64,000 bases of DNA from Portulaca oleracea (taxonomy: Eukaryota > Streptophyta > Magnoliopsida > Caryophyllales > Portulacaceae). The stretch's first letter is position 1. Every line of letters starts with the position of its first letter. The position numbers were made by a program, and so were the translations under genes. The DNA lies in assembly GCA_029582165.1 (NCBI GenBank), contig CM055881.1, forward strand, positions 16,015,094 through 16,079,093. The letters are read 5' to 3'. Below the pieces are notes generated by a model. That model had not been told where the DNA came from. It worked only from the letters and a program-made list of their open reading frames with translations, and did no database searches. Shown here one piece after another: positions 11,581-22,166 of the stretch.

Positions 11581-13097
11581 TATTTAGACCCAATTTTGTG
11601 TCTAAATAACACCTTAATTCTTAGGCTTTTAACTTGTTTCGTGTTTATTTTCATGGCTTTTTAGTAAGTTTTTGGTTATTTTGTAGGTTTTGGCATTTTA
11701 CACAAAAACGAGGTAAAACGGGACATTTTAGAGCATTTTTGGTGATTTCCCGAGCCGAGCCGGACTGAGAGCCGAAGCGAAGTTGACCTGGGACCACTTT
11801 CCCTTCATTTGGTGTAAATTAGTGAGGTAACACCCGCTACGATCGTTGTAGCGAGCGTTACATGCCTTTGAAAGAAGGAAGGAGAAAAGGGAAGAAAACA
11901 GAAGGGTAGCCCCCGTCACCGTGGACGTAGCACCCGCTACCTTGGCTGGATAGGGGAAGACAACACCTGCTGTCCCAAGGACAGCATCTACTATCTCACG
12001 AAGCTCCAAAATCGCCTGGGAGATTTCGCTGGACCGCCAGAGACCGCACTTGCGGTCTCCTACTTTCTGCGCGTTTTTTCGGCTTGAAGTGCTGCATTTT
12101 GCCCAATTGTTTTGCCTTATGTATATACTCCTCTTTGACGATTTCTTGAGAGGTTAGCTCCTAGAGTTAGACTCTATTTTCCAGCTTTGTATTAGTGAGT
12201 TTTGAAGAGAGATTAGAGAGAGATTAGTGAGAAATTTATTCTAGGGTTTGTGGTATTTAAACATTTGGGGATTCAAACAATTAAGAAATTGTTGGATCAT
12301 CTTTTTATTGCTTTTCTTGTTCATCTACAACATTTTGATAAGTATTCTCTTCCCTTAACTCCTTTATTAATTGCTTTGCTAATTACTTTCTCGCTTAATT
12401 GCTTTGCTTGCTATTTCAATTGTTTTGCTTGTTTATGGTCGTTTGATGTTAGAAATCATGCTTAGGGTTGGTTTTGTTGATGTTGTTAGCATAGTTGTGA
12501 TGGGTAGTGGCTAGAACCCTAATGGGTTAGGGGGTAATTTAGGGTGTGAATGGGTAATTAGGCATGAGTTAGCAATATTAGTGAGTAATTAGTTGGAAAA
12601 TCAATTTCCCACTCCATTCCTTCCACACAAGTCGGATGTATTTGGGTCCGAAAGCTCTCGAATACATCCAACACTTGTGTGGAAGGTTGGAGTTAGGATA
12701 GTTAATGCTCACCTACGAAAGTGGACGGAGGTTAACTAGGAAATTCCGTTTCATTAACCCTCCGGGTCCGTAGTGGACTTTGGGGAAGTTAATCCAGACT
12801 ATCCTTGAAAGAGAAAGCCCGATGGGTATTTTTCTAACGGAATTGCCACTTGATTTTGTTCCTTCTTACTCTCTTGTTGCAAAACCTATCTCCTTGTTCC
12901 CGCTTGCATCCCGAAAAGCCCCCGAAGCCCATTGTTTCACCTTGACTGACCTTAGTTTGGTTTCTTGCGTTGTGACCCCTTTCAACCCATTGCCTTACCT
13001 AGCGATCTTAACCCGACCGTAGACTGAGTTTCTTAGCCAAGGCCCTAGCTCCTCGAGAAGAACGATATAAAAACCGGGGTACAAAAACCACGTTACA
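11581..13097 (+). mobile_element. 5' LTR of Athila element Ath-D
   Basis: Starts TATTTAGACCC, equivalent to TGTTTAGACCC of Ath-A with a mutated second base, and ends CACGTTACA at 13097. Its last 65 bp match the inverted Ath-A LTR at 44204. A palindrome array at about 11830-12060 includes GAGACCGCACTTGCGGTCTC and lies just upstream of a TATATA box at 12122-12127. A 68-bp hairpin (12619-12686) with arms beginning CCTTCCACACAAGT lies in the downstream half. Confidence 0.85.
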
Positions 13098-13102
13098 CAA
13101 AA

Positions 13103-13120
13103 TGACGTAGTTGCCGGGGA
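13103..13120 (+). other. Primer binding site, tRNA-Asp-like (degenerate)
   Basis: TGACGTAGTTGCCGGGGA lies five bases after the LTR end. Athila elements usually use a TGGCGCCGTTGCCGGGGA site, so this copy has diverged at a few positions. Confidence 0.75.
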
Positions 13121-13248
13121 GCAAGTGCCCCTAGCTTAGTTTGTTGGTCTTGAGTTGTTTAAGATTGCTTTCATGCTAGACATTAGTTTGTTACAATTCC
13201 CGTTAAATTTGATGCTTCTTCATTTCTTGTAGGAGGTTTCGAGTTCAG

Positions 13249-14671
13249 ATGGCGGAGGGCCAAGCTGGTTCACCCCGTGCCCTTCTATCATATGTCGTTC
13301 CATCATTGGGTACGGGAGGTAACCCGATCACTTTACCACCGTTACCACCCGATGTCGTATTCGAATTCAAACCATACTTACTTGAAGTGTTCTCAAGCTA
13401 TCAGTTTTATGGAGACAAATCCGAGAGTCCTATTGCAGACATCGAGAAATTTGAAGATCGGATGAGTTTCGTGCAAGTTCCCGGTTTATCTTCTGAATTT
13501 ATGAAATTGAAGTTCTTTCCTTTAACTCTTACGGGGAAAGCAAAGACATGGCTACAAACGTGCCCTCCACGCACTTATTCTTCATGGGAAGTACTTAGAG
13601 GAGATTTCCTGCAAAGATTTTTCCCAGCGGATGAAACTTATATGCTCCGGAAAGTTATTATGTCTTTCAAGCAAGAGCCTGGAGAGGATCTTTTTGAGGC
13701 TTGGGGGAGATTTAAAAGTCTTCAAATTCAATGTCCACATCACAATTTACCGGATTGGATGCTACCTCAACATTTTTATTATGGGCTTTGTGATTCATAC
13801 AAAGAATCTATTGATCGTGCTTCCGGAGGGATGTTCTTAAAGAAGACTGCGGAGGAAGCCAACATTTTTCTTCAAGAGCTATCTCAGAATGTTCCTAGTT
13901 GGGGAGGCAGACAAAATTCAGGAAATGGGGATCATTCTTTGGAACACAACCCCACTATCAAACTTCTAATGGCTACCGTCCTTGATTTGCAAAAGAAGAT
14001 GGTGAATGACGAGGTTTCTAACCAGTTGAACTTAGCCCGAGGTATGCAACCCTTTGCATCCACTCTTATTCCTAATATGCATACTTGTAAATTGTGTTTT
14101 GGTTCATATCTTGAGCATAAATGTGTGGTGTATCGTCAAGTAGAACATGTGAATGCCATCTATTCCAACCAGCTTTATTCCCATTCTTGTGAGGATTATG
14201 ATCCTAGTTATACCACATTTGTCAACCCGGTGTTTAACCCTGTTTCTCAGCCTTATGACCATCATGCATATTTTCAAGAAGAGTTCTCACATCAACCCAC
14301 CCCACAACCTCAATTTTCTCAACCATCCCAAGATTCTATGATTGAAAAGTTGTTGCAACAAATTGTGGCTAATCAAGAAAGTGAGGGTGCTCGTCTTAGA
14401 GACCTTGAAACCCAAATGACCCAAGTTGCTCAAAAAATATACCTTTCTCAACCCATTCAACCTCAACCTATCCAAGGGGAGAAAGTTGAAGCTATTACCC
14501 TAAGGAGTGGAAGAAAAATTGAAGAACCTATGGTAGTGGAGGAGAATGTGGAAGAGGAGAGATCTTTGGGAGAGAATGAGGGAGTTGTGGTAAGTAGTAA
14601 TGAAGAGGAGAATGTAGAAGTTGAGCGAGCCATAGTTGAGGAGAAAGAGGATGATGTTGTGGTTAATGAGG
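13249..14671 (+). pseudogene. Athila gag (Ath-D), cut by an LTR insertion
   Basis: Capsid/nucleocapsid precursor of an Athila element. It starts with ATG at 13249 (MAEGQAGSPRALLSY), 128 bp after the primer site. The capsid region shows FFPLTLTGKAKTWLQTCPP, QEPGEDLFEAWGRFK and CPHHNLPDWM. A weakened zinc-knuckle-like stretch, CKLCFGSYLEHKC, follows near codon 280, then a Q/P-rich and an acidic Glu/Val-rich tail. The frame is open to 14671, where the Tat-H LTR begins; the ORF then runs 30 codons into that LTR to a stop at 14763. No protease or RT of Ath-D is present in the window. Confidence 0.88.
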
Positions 14672-16292
14672 GTAGGACCCGAAAAAATTCCTGTTCGGGG
14701 AAATGTTCTCTCGGATGCGCTACATTTGTGATCGGGAGCCGACTAAGGTTTCTTAATCCTTAAATAAGGATATTTTTATTTTTCAAAATCCATTTTCGAG
14801 GTGATGAAACTTTATTTATTTACAAATCCGTTTTTTATTATTTAAATTATCCGTAATTACACAAATTAACTTAACAATAATTTAATCCTGGCCCACTTAT
14901 TAAATCCAGGCCCAAAAGAGAACCAGTGGGCCACTAGAATTAGCCAAAACCTGCCTGGGTTTTAGCAGATTCTACGCCGGGCCAATGATCTCTTCGGCCC
15001 AAAGGGAAATTGGGTTGAAAATGATAAAACCCGCTTAGGTTTTATCATTTTCTGGCCCATTTCTCTTGGGACCCTCCTTAGATAAATGTTGGACATGAAT
15101 TAAATTATTTTCTTAAATTAATTTTGTGTAAGAAATCGAATACTTTAAATAATTAAATGAATTTATAAAATTGTAAAAGAGTCGCCAGCCGATTTAAGGA
15201 AATTGACAAACCATAAAATAAGAAAAAGAAAGACTACGGTCTGCGAACCCGATTTCCAGATTCGGGGGTAAGGTTACGAATTCGAGAGTTATAAGAACTC
15301 TCGAATCCGCCTATTATGAAACAGACTCTACTAAAATCAACATATGAAAAGAAAGAGAGCGGGGAGATGTTTGATTAATTTCGCAGAATTATTATTCGAA
15401 TCATGCAATATAAAACAATGCGGTTTTATTTTACAAAATATGTACAAGCACGGAATTAAAGAAGGAATTACATGATTAATTACAATAATGAAAATAAAGA
15501 AATCGAACCTTGCTTAAGATGTAGCGATGATGACTTTGATCCCTTGAGTTGCCCCTTGACTTGAAGCCTGGATGAGAAAATGTGGATGGTTTAGGAAAAG
15601 TGGTGTATGGATGATTGTATAGTTGTGAAGAATATGATTTGAGAAAGGGATTATGGGAGAAAAAGTAGTATAATATGGATGTGGTGTGGGAAGGTGATTT
15701 TGTGATGGAGGATGATGGAAGTATAATATGGATGTGGTAGATGAGAATGAGAGTAGAGTAAGGGTATTTTGATGATGATTGTTGGTGAAATGAAGGTGGA
15801 AATGGAGGGGGTATTTATAGGTGAATGAGTATGGATTTTGGAGGGAAAAGGTGGGGGGCATACCCCAAAAATCATGTCATCTCGGATCAAAACCCAGGCG
15901 GGTTTCATGGGGTCAATGGCAAAGTCAAGGCACGTGGCTTTTATCAAGGGATTGCATGGAATCAAAAGAAATTGGCGCTAAAAAGCTGAAAACCCAGGCG
16001 GGTTTTGATAATATCATCATACGGATTGGTGACGTGGAGCAAAACGACGACGTCCGCTATTTCGCTCAAAACCCAGGCGGGTTTTGAGAATTTATGGGCC
16101 AAGGCGCGCGACTGGGCCTGTTCAATAAAAGTTAAAACCCCAGTGGGTTTTAACAATTATTTGCAGCTTATTTATTTTCTTTGGGCTCCGCTTATTGATC
16201 CTTTGGGCCGAATGACCCGTTTATTAGTTGGCCCGTCTGACTTGCATATTTTGTTGAGTCGCATTATACCGGTACAAATTCCGGTGTCTACA
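14671..16292 (-). mobile_element. 3' LTR of Tat element Tat-H
   Basis: On the minus strand it starts TGTAGACACCGG at 16292, next to a polypurine tract, and ends GGGTCCTACC at 14671. AAAACCCAGGCGGGTTTT-type palindromes recur four times at 15885-16150, and the TATA box CTATAAATAC lies at 15811-15820, downstream on the minus strand. The region near 15180-15310 (AGTCGCCAGCCGATTTAAGG and the GAATTCGAGAG hairpin) matches Tat-F and Tat-T LTRs. It is inserted in the Ath-D gag. Confidence 0.83.
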
Positions 16293-17103
16293 GAGACCCC
16301 CACTTTGATCGAGTCCGAATAGGATGAAGATCAAAGTAGTCTGAGAATATGACTTTGGTTTGCAAAGTCTGATTTGATGCTTGGAAGCTGAGTCTTGCAT
16401 CACAGTTGCGGGCGGCATGCGCCTCCTTTGAGATGATCTCGAGCAAGAATGATGCTCTACTCGTTATTGTACACGATGCCGATGGTCGATGGAGTTTTCT
16501 AGTCTTTTCCAGTGTCGCTTCCAGTCTTTCCCGGTGTCGGTTCCAGTCTTTCCTGGTGTTGATTCCAGTCTTTCCCGGTGTTCTGTTCAGATTGGTTCCA
16601 GTCTTTCCCGGTGTCGATTCCAGTCTTTCCCGGTGTCGGTTCCAGTCTTTCCCGGTGTTGGTTCCAGTCTTTCCCGGTGTCGATTCCAGTCTTTCCCGGT
16701 GTTTTGTTCATATTGGTTCCAGTCTTTCCCTGTGTCGATTCCAGTCTTTCCCGGTGTCGGTTCCAGTCTTTCCAGTCTTTCCCGGTGTCGATTCCAGTCT
16801 TTCCTGGTGTCGGTTCCAGTCTTCCCGGTGTCGATGTTGATAATGGTGGGCACTTTCGGTGCCGAAGGACTTCATCAGATGCATTGCTGATGGCCTTGGG
16901 GGTCGAGACTTCATCGGGCACGATGCCGATGGCTCGGAGATTGAGACTTCACCAGACGCGATGCCGGTGGCTCGGGACTGCATCGAAACTCTGCCGATGG
17001 TCCGGAATAATGATGGCAGCGACCTCTTGTTCGGTAGCTGGGTGATGGTGGTCCCTTGTCGGTAGCTTGATGGCGGTGGTCCCTTTTAGCGGCCTGAAAA
17101 TCA
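16293..17103 (-). other. Tat-H polypurine tract and 3' noncoding region
   Basis: The minus strand reads AAAGTGGGGGTCTC immediately before the LTR, a G-rich polypurine tract. The preceding sequence (TTCGGACTCGATCAA) matches the same position in Tat-T at 29148. The region includes the tandem array at 16496-16835 and then GATGGCGGTGGTCCCTTTTA units like those of the Tat-T 3' region. Overlapping ORFs on both strands (16406-17065) are repeat artefacts. Confidence 0.75.
16496..16835. repeat. Tandem array of a ~22-bp unit
   Basis: TTCCAGTCTTTCCCGGTGTC is repeated about fourteen times, with GATTGG or CATATTGG variants between subgroups. It sits in the Tat 3' noncoding region. Variable tandem repeats in this position are known to seed satellites in plant Tat/Ogre elements. 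Confidence 0.93.
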
Positions 17104-17673
17104 TGAGAAAAAAAATCGAGTATCAGCTTTATTGAAATAAAATGAAGGAGATTCGATTTTCACCTGCAGGCCGCAAAGTCTGAGTGTGTGCTCCGACTGT
17201 GGGCCGAAAATTTGGGCTGTAGGCGCTCCAAAACCCATGCGGGTTTTGGCGTCCTTCATTTGGCCGTGTGCCCGTGTCTGCGCCTGGAGCGCGTCCTCTG
17301 GGCCGCTTCTTCTGGATCAAGCAAAACCCAGGCGGGTTTTGTATATTTTTCTTCTTCTTTTTTTTTTCCTTTTTCGTGAAGGAATCAAAGTGGAGCCGTT
17401 TCACTTGCGGTCATAAATCCTCCACGTCGCCCTGCCTCTCTTTTGGGTGACAAAAGGATAACCTTTCGGATTTTCGACCAATGAAATGCATTTGGCATCT
17501 CGAGGCGGTTACTAAAAACGAGTTGCTCACACTCACCCGCCCTTTCTATGAATTCAAGTGCATTTCCTTCATTTCCTTCACATCTTCATCTCCTACATCT
17601 CTCTAGTTTACCACATCTCTCTCTAGAAAAGAAAACCTTGCCCTTTTTTGAAGCAACGCTCGCGTTTGAAAAG
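17104..17673 (+). promoter_or_regulatory. Upstream region of Tat-K gag, LTR-like
   Basis: It contains two palindromes of the same type as the Tat-H LTR (AAAACCCATGCGGGTTTT at about 17231, AAAACCCAGGCGGGTTTT at about 17323), a CCAAT box near 17480 and a CT-rich leader with repeated TCTCTCTAG. No LTR terminus is visible. It is read as the U3/leader of the plus-strand piece that follows. Short ORFs on both strands are not supported. Confidence 0.5.
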
Positions 17674-19312
17674 ATGCAACCCCGAAGTCACAGAAATCCA
17701 CCTCTTCCTCATGCGGCGGCTTAGCCTCATGAGAGGTCTTCGCGACGCAACTTCGTTCCTGGCATTGAAGTGGCTCCCTCTGATCTCGTTGTTGAATCTT
17801 GGAACCATGCTTGGTTTTACCGTTCCCATGGCAAGGTAATCCTTTAAACCTTCTTATTGTACTTAGTTTAGCGTAAAAATGAGCAAGCATGAATTTATTT
17901 TTCATACTTTGTCGATTTTTAGCTATTTTAAGTATGCATGTTAGGATGTAAGGTGACCCATTTTCTGCATTTTGACCGAAAAAATCTGCGAATAGTTTGC
18001 GAAAATGGACCAAAAAAATATTTTGTACGCGTTCTGGGCCAATTATCCGAGTGGGTGAGTCACCCTTATGTTAGCATGTAGGCGTCATGTCCATGTCCTA
18101 GGTTCATATAGGTCCATTAAGTCATGCATGCATTGGGCGGGTGGCATAAAGGTTCTTTCGAGCACTAATCAGTTTCCATGCAGGCAAGATAGCAGACCAT
18201 CTCCGAGCCCGCATCTGTGACCCACAAACCGGCAGACTTATTCGCAATCCCAACTACAGACCGCCTGCCCGATCCAGTGAATCCAGTGAATCCACCATGT
18301 CAGGATCCCTAGCCAACAACCTTTTCGGGGAGAGTTCTAGTGACAAGCAACTCGATGAGTCACATGTGAAGCAATTGCCTTTTGCATGGCAGACCAGGAG
18401 GACAGAACCAATGAGAAGCTAGAAAAGAAGTTCAGCGAAAATCAACAGACCATGAATGGCGTGCTGGAAGCCATTAAGCAGATCAACAAGAAGCTGGGCA
18501 TTGAAGAGAAGGGTAACCCTAAATCCAAAAATGGGGGCCCAAAACCCAATTCATCTGGTGAGGCTAGGTCTAAATCCGTAAAGAATAACTCCAAAACCTC
18601 GGAGGACCCCTATGTCAAGAAGCTTGAAGAGAAGGTTGACATGCTCACTAGAAGGATGATGAAAGTTGATCCAACCTTTACAGACGCTTGCATGGATTTG
18701 GCCATCCCCAAACACCATGTATCAAGGATAAGGGACAAAGTTGAAGTACCGGGCATCAGGTTCAAGCCATCTGAGAACCCATCTCATCATCTAAAGGAGT
18801 TCCTGAGGCTGGCCCCTCTTCACAAAGTAGATGAAAGTCTTTACACCACAGTCTTCCCTTCCACTCTAGAAGGTAAGGCCAAGGTGTGGTACCAAAATCT
18901 ACCCCCTCACATCAAAACTGACGCAGACGAGTTGTTCAAGACCTTCATCAGCCATTTTAGTCGTCTCCAACAAAAGGAGGTCACTGTAGATGACCTCACT
19001 TCCATGAAGCAAGGAGATGATGAGTCATTCCTCTCTTATTATGAACGATGGCACTCAATGCTGTTAAAGATCAACGAAGCATTCCCCTTTAGGATGCAAT
19101 TGAGCACTTTCAAGCAAAGCATCCACCCTCGCATCACCCGACATTTTGGCTTTCAATCTATCAAAGACTTTGAGACTTTGAAGGATTTGTGTGTGCAAAT
19201 CAAGCCGCTACAACGAAGAGCACATAACATTCTGGATCTAGCTCCAACAGGAGGGCCACTAGCGTGCCTAGCCCCCCCCCAGAAAACTGTTGAGACTAAT
19301 TCCATCCAACGG
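17674..19312 (+). pseudogene. Tat-lineage gag with putative intron (Tat-K)
   Basis: The main ORF (18386-19321) holds a Tat/Ogre-type gag domain: KVEVPGIRFKPSENPSHHLK, EGKAKVWYQNLPP, DDLTSMKQGDDESFLSYYER. It aligns along its length with the Tat-T gag and stops near ETNSIQ, before the zinc knuckle, at a junction with unrelated leader sequence. Upstream, a likely intron (17836-18188, CAAG/GTAATC to GCAAG/ATAGC) would join an ATG exon at 17674 (ending WFYRSHGK) to IADHLRARICDPQTGRLI, whose second part matches the Tat-T protein GDCFRAHIRDLRICRLV. There is one in-frame TAG in exon 1 and one frameshift before 18386. The orientation is opposite to the adjoining Tat-H remains, so this segment is inverted or separately inserted. 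Confidence 0.78.
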
Positions 19313-20715
19313 AGGCCGTGAACCTTTCTTACTTTCAGTTTAACTTGCTAAAGTTCAAATGCTTATATGTTGACCTGGAAAGACTAACATAGGTTTACAC
19401 TAGACTTCTAAAAATGACAAATACTTACACGATGACTCTAGACACAAACTTACCCATGAATTAGACCTTACACGAGAATTCCTAACAAATGAAAAACACT
19501 TACATACTAACTTGAGAAACGACGCACCAATGGTATGGGTTTGCATGACCTAGACCCTATATGAGACTTCTATAATGCAAGGCATTCATATATTGACTCT
19601 GGAAAAGGACTCACCCATGACATGGGTTTTGACTGGACTCTCTTTTTTTTTTTAAAAATAATAATAGAAACAAACACATATTGACTCAGGAAAAGACTCG
19701 CCTATGACTTAGACCTTATATGAGACTTCCTAAAGAATGCAAGACACTTATATACAGACTCTGAAATAAAGACTCACCCCTGACTTGGGTTTACTAGACC
19801 ATATAAGAGACTTGATAAAGATACTTACATCCTGATTCTAAAAAATCTTACCCATGACCTGGTTTACACTAGACTTCCTAAAACTAAAAGATACATGTTG
19901 AATCAGGAAAAGACTCACGTATGATCTATGCGTACTAGACCATACAATATACCTCTTAACGTGTAAGACACCTATTTACAGTCTCAAGAAACGACTAAAC
20001 TGTGACATGGGTTCGTGTGTCCTAACCCATATGAGATGTCCTAAAGAATGAAAGACACTTATTTACTCACTCAGGAACGCCGAACCTCTATGACTCTGAG
20101 ACAAACAACAACACTTTTTTACATTAAGAGCATTATAAAGGGCCAGATAAAGTCAAACATAGCGAGTCGACATAAGTTGGAAAGCGCAAGTGAGTGTTTC
20201 TCAATTCGGATGAGCCTAAACCACAAGGTGACCGTTTTAAGGAGAATCCGTCACTTGAACTAACAAACATGGGGTTAACTCAAGCTAATTGGCTATTATG
20301 CGGACTAGAATAATATTTAACACAAAGATTGACTTTCATTTACATACTTTTCTTTATGACCCAACATATTTATTTATCTATCTCATAGAAAGTGGATTAT
20401 GTAAAGGACCGAATAAAGCCATCAAAAAGCGAGTTAAAACAGAGCTATAAACTCAATTATTAAATCCACCATGGATGGGCTTACCAACAAACTGGCTATG
20501 GATTTTTTTAGACTTAATAGACGAATTTATAAATTTATTTTCTCTAACCTTGTGACTATTACGAGGACTAGAACAACACACACTGACTTTGTTTATTTAT
20601 TAATCAATTTTCTTTGGACCCTAAGTAAGAGAATATTGAGAATGGTCAAATAAAATAATCAAAAGTGAGATAAAATGAATTGATAAACAAGGCTGACAGA
20701 CCTAAAAGTATAAGA
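19313..20715 (-). other. Tat leader region with diverged internal repeats
   Basis: From 20123 to about 20700 the sequence (CATTATAAAGGGCCAGATAA onward) matches the Tat-T leader at 35030-35560 in the same orientation, so it is the leader of another minus-strand Tat element. Between 19320 and 20100, units of about 80 bp with GACTCACCCATGACTTGGGT and GAGACTTCCTAAAGAATG recur in diverged form. No coding region is seen. Ath-C is inserted at its right end. Confidence 0.65.
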
Positions 20716-22127
20716 TGTCGGTGTACCGCAATGTACGGGTCTGTGTAGTAATAAAATATCGTTCTCTCTCAGGGATTTGCGTTCAACCACACGCTGAACT
20801 AGTTCGCTACAAAGAATGCAAGGTCAATCCAAGGGTTGTGGTAAGATTTTCTAAAACTAAACTAAGAAAGCAGGAATTTTTAGGGTTTATCCAATTAGTT
20901 AAAAGCGTTCAGGGGAGTCCACTCTAGTCAATCAATCAAATTATCAACAATCCCGGTGCAGGTAACAAGATAATTCGGGGTCTACAATCTTTCTAGGCCT
21001 TATCACTTTGATCTTTCGATCCTAGGTGAGTTACAGTCATTAAACTAAACATTATTTCTAACTATTTAATCTAATCAAAGATAAGAACTGATTATAAATT
21101 GACCCTAGGCAAGAATCATTATGTCTAATTATTTTCTAAACCTATTCAATCAACGCCTTCCAATTCAAGACTCAAATTGTCGTTATGTTGTCAAGAATTT
21201 ATTACCAAGTAAAGGCTCAAACTGTCGTTCTGTTGCCAAATTACTATGACATACTATCCACGCATATTAAACAAATAAAAGGACAACCTAACACCGAGAC
21301 TGTATTCAAATTCAATCAATAGACATCGAGTTTATCTCCCAAACAATGGAAATTAGCTACTCATATTACTGAAAGTAAACATCGCAAAATCAAAACAAGA
21401 AAAAGAAAGCATGAAAGAAAAATAGAAATAAACCGTGTTTGAATTGGCGGAATCGATCTCTTTGTGTCACCCGAATCGATCTCTTTCGTCTCCTTCGATC
21501 ACAAGCAACAATCTAATCTAATAATAATGTTTGAGAATTAATTGCAAAGAAAGTATCTAAAAACTATTTTAAAAAGCTCCCTAAAAACTGCTCCAAGAAA
21601 AACGATTCAAAAACTTATGCTTCAAATAGCGTGAACAAAACCCTTTTATAAGGCTGGATTAGAGCACAAAACGCTGCCTGCTTTTTCGAAACGCTGGCTG
21701 CGTTTTTCCCAAAAGTGAAACTCTTCCGTGTCTGGGCGCTGGCTGCGCCTGGAAAACGCCAGCTGCGTTTTACTTCTTCTCGGTTGTCAAACTCTCTTTG
21801 CAAGGCGCTGGCTGCGTTTTGAAATTGCTACCTGCACCTTGCCTTTCCGCCTCAACTGGACATGGGCCGTGTGATTGGGTCGTTCCTCTTTCTTTCTTTT
21901 CTTCTTCTTCAACTTCCTTTTTTTATTTTTCCTTGATTTTTTCCAATTCTCTTCCAATTTTTCATGCCTTTTTGATATAATTCCACTAATTCATGCAAAA
22001 CACACCAAACTCACGAACAAGTGTATAAATCACAGAATTTCACATAAAAGTATGGGGTTTCGGGTATAAAAGGCATGAAACTAATATGTTTTGAGCCCTA
22101 AAATCTCTATATAAAAACAACTTATCA
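20716..22127 (-). mobile_element. 3' LTR of Athila element Ath-C
   Basis: Minus strand: starts TGATAAGTTG at 22127, four bases after the polypurine tract, and ends CACCGACA at 20716. Five copies of a CGCTGGCTGCGTTTT-type palindrome lie at 21661-21850, next to a TATA box (CTTATAAAAGG, about 21643-21653). No matching 5' LTR was found on the right side of the element. Confidence 0.83.
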
Positions 22128-22130
22128 AAT

Positions 22131-22166
22131 CCCCCCATGCTTAGCTCTTGCTTGTCCCCAAGCAAG
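22131..22166 (-). other. Ath-C polypurine tract with upstream hairpin
   Basis: GCATGGGGGG (22131-22140) precedes the LTR. Just upstream lies a perfect 8-bp stem with a 4-base loop, CTTGCTTGTCCCCAAGCAAG on the plus strand (22147-22166), that is a GGGA loop on the element strand. Ath-A and Ath-B have the same arrangement. Confidence 0.82.

Noticed and set aside
16406..17065. Six overlapping ORFs on both strands with repeated SFPV or GKTG peptides
   Set aside because: Open frames in all registers are expected from a 22-bp tandem repeat without stops.
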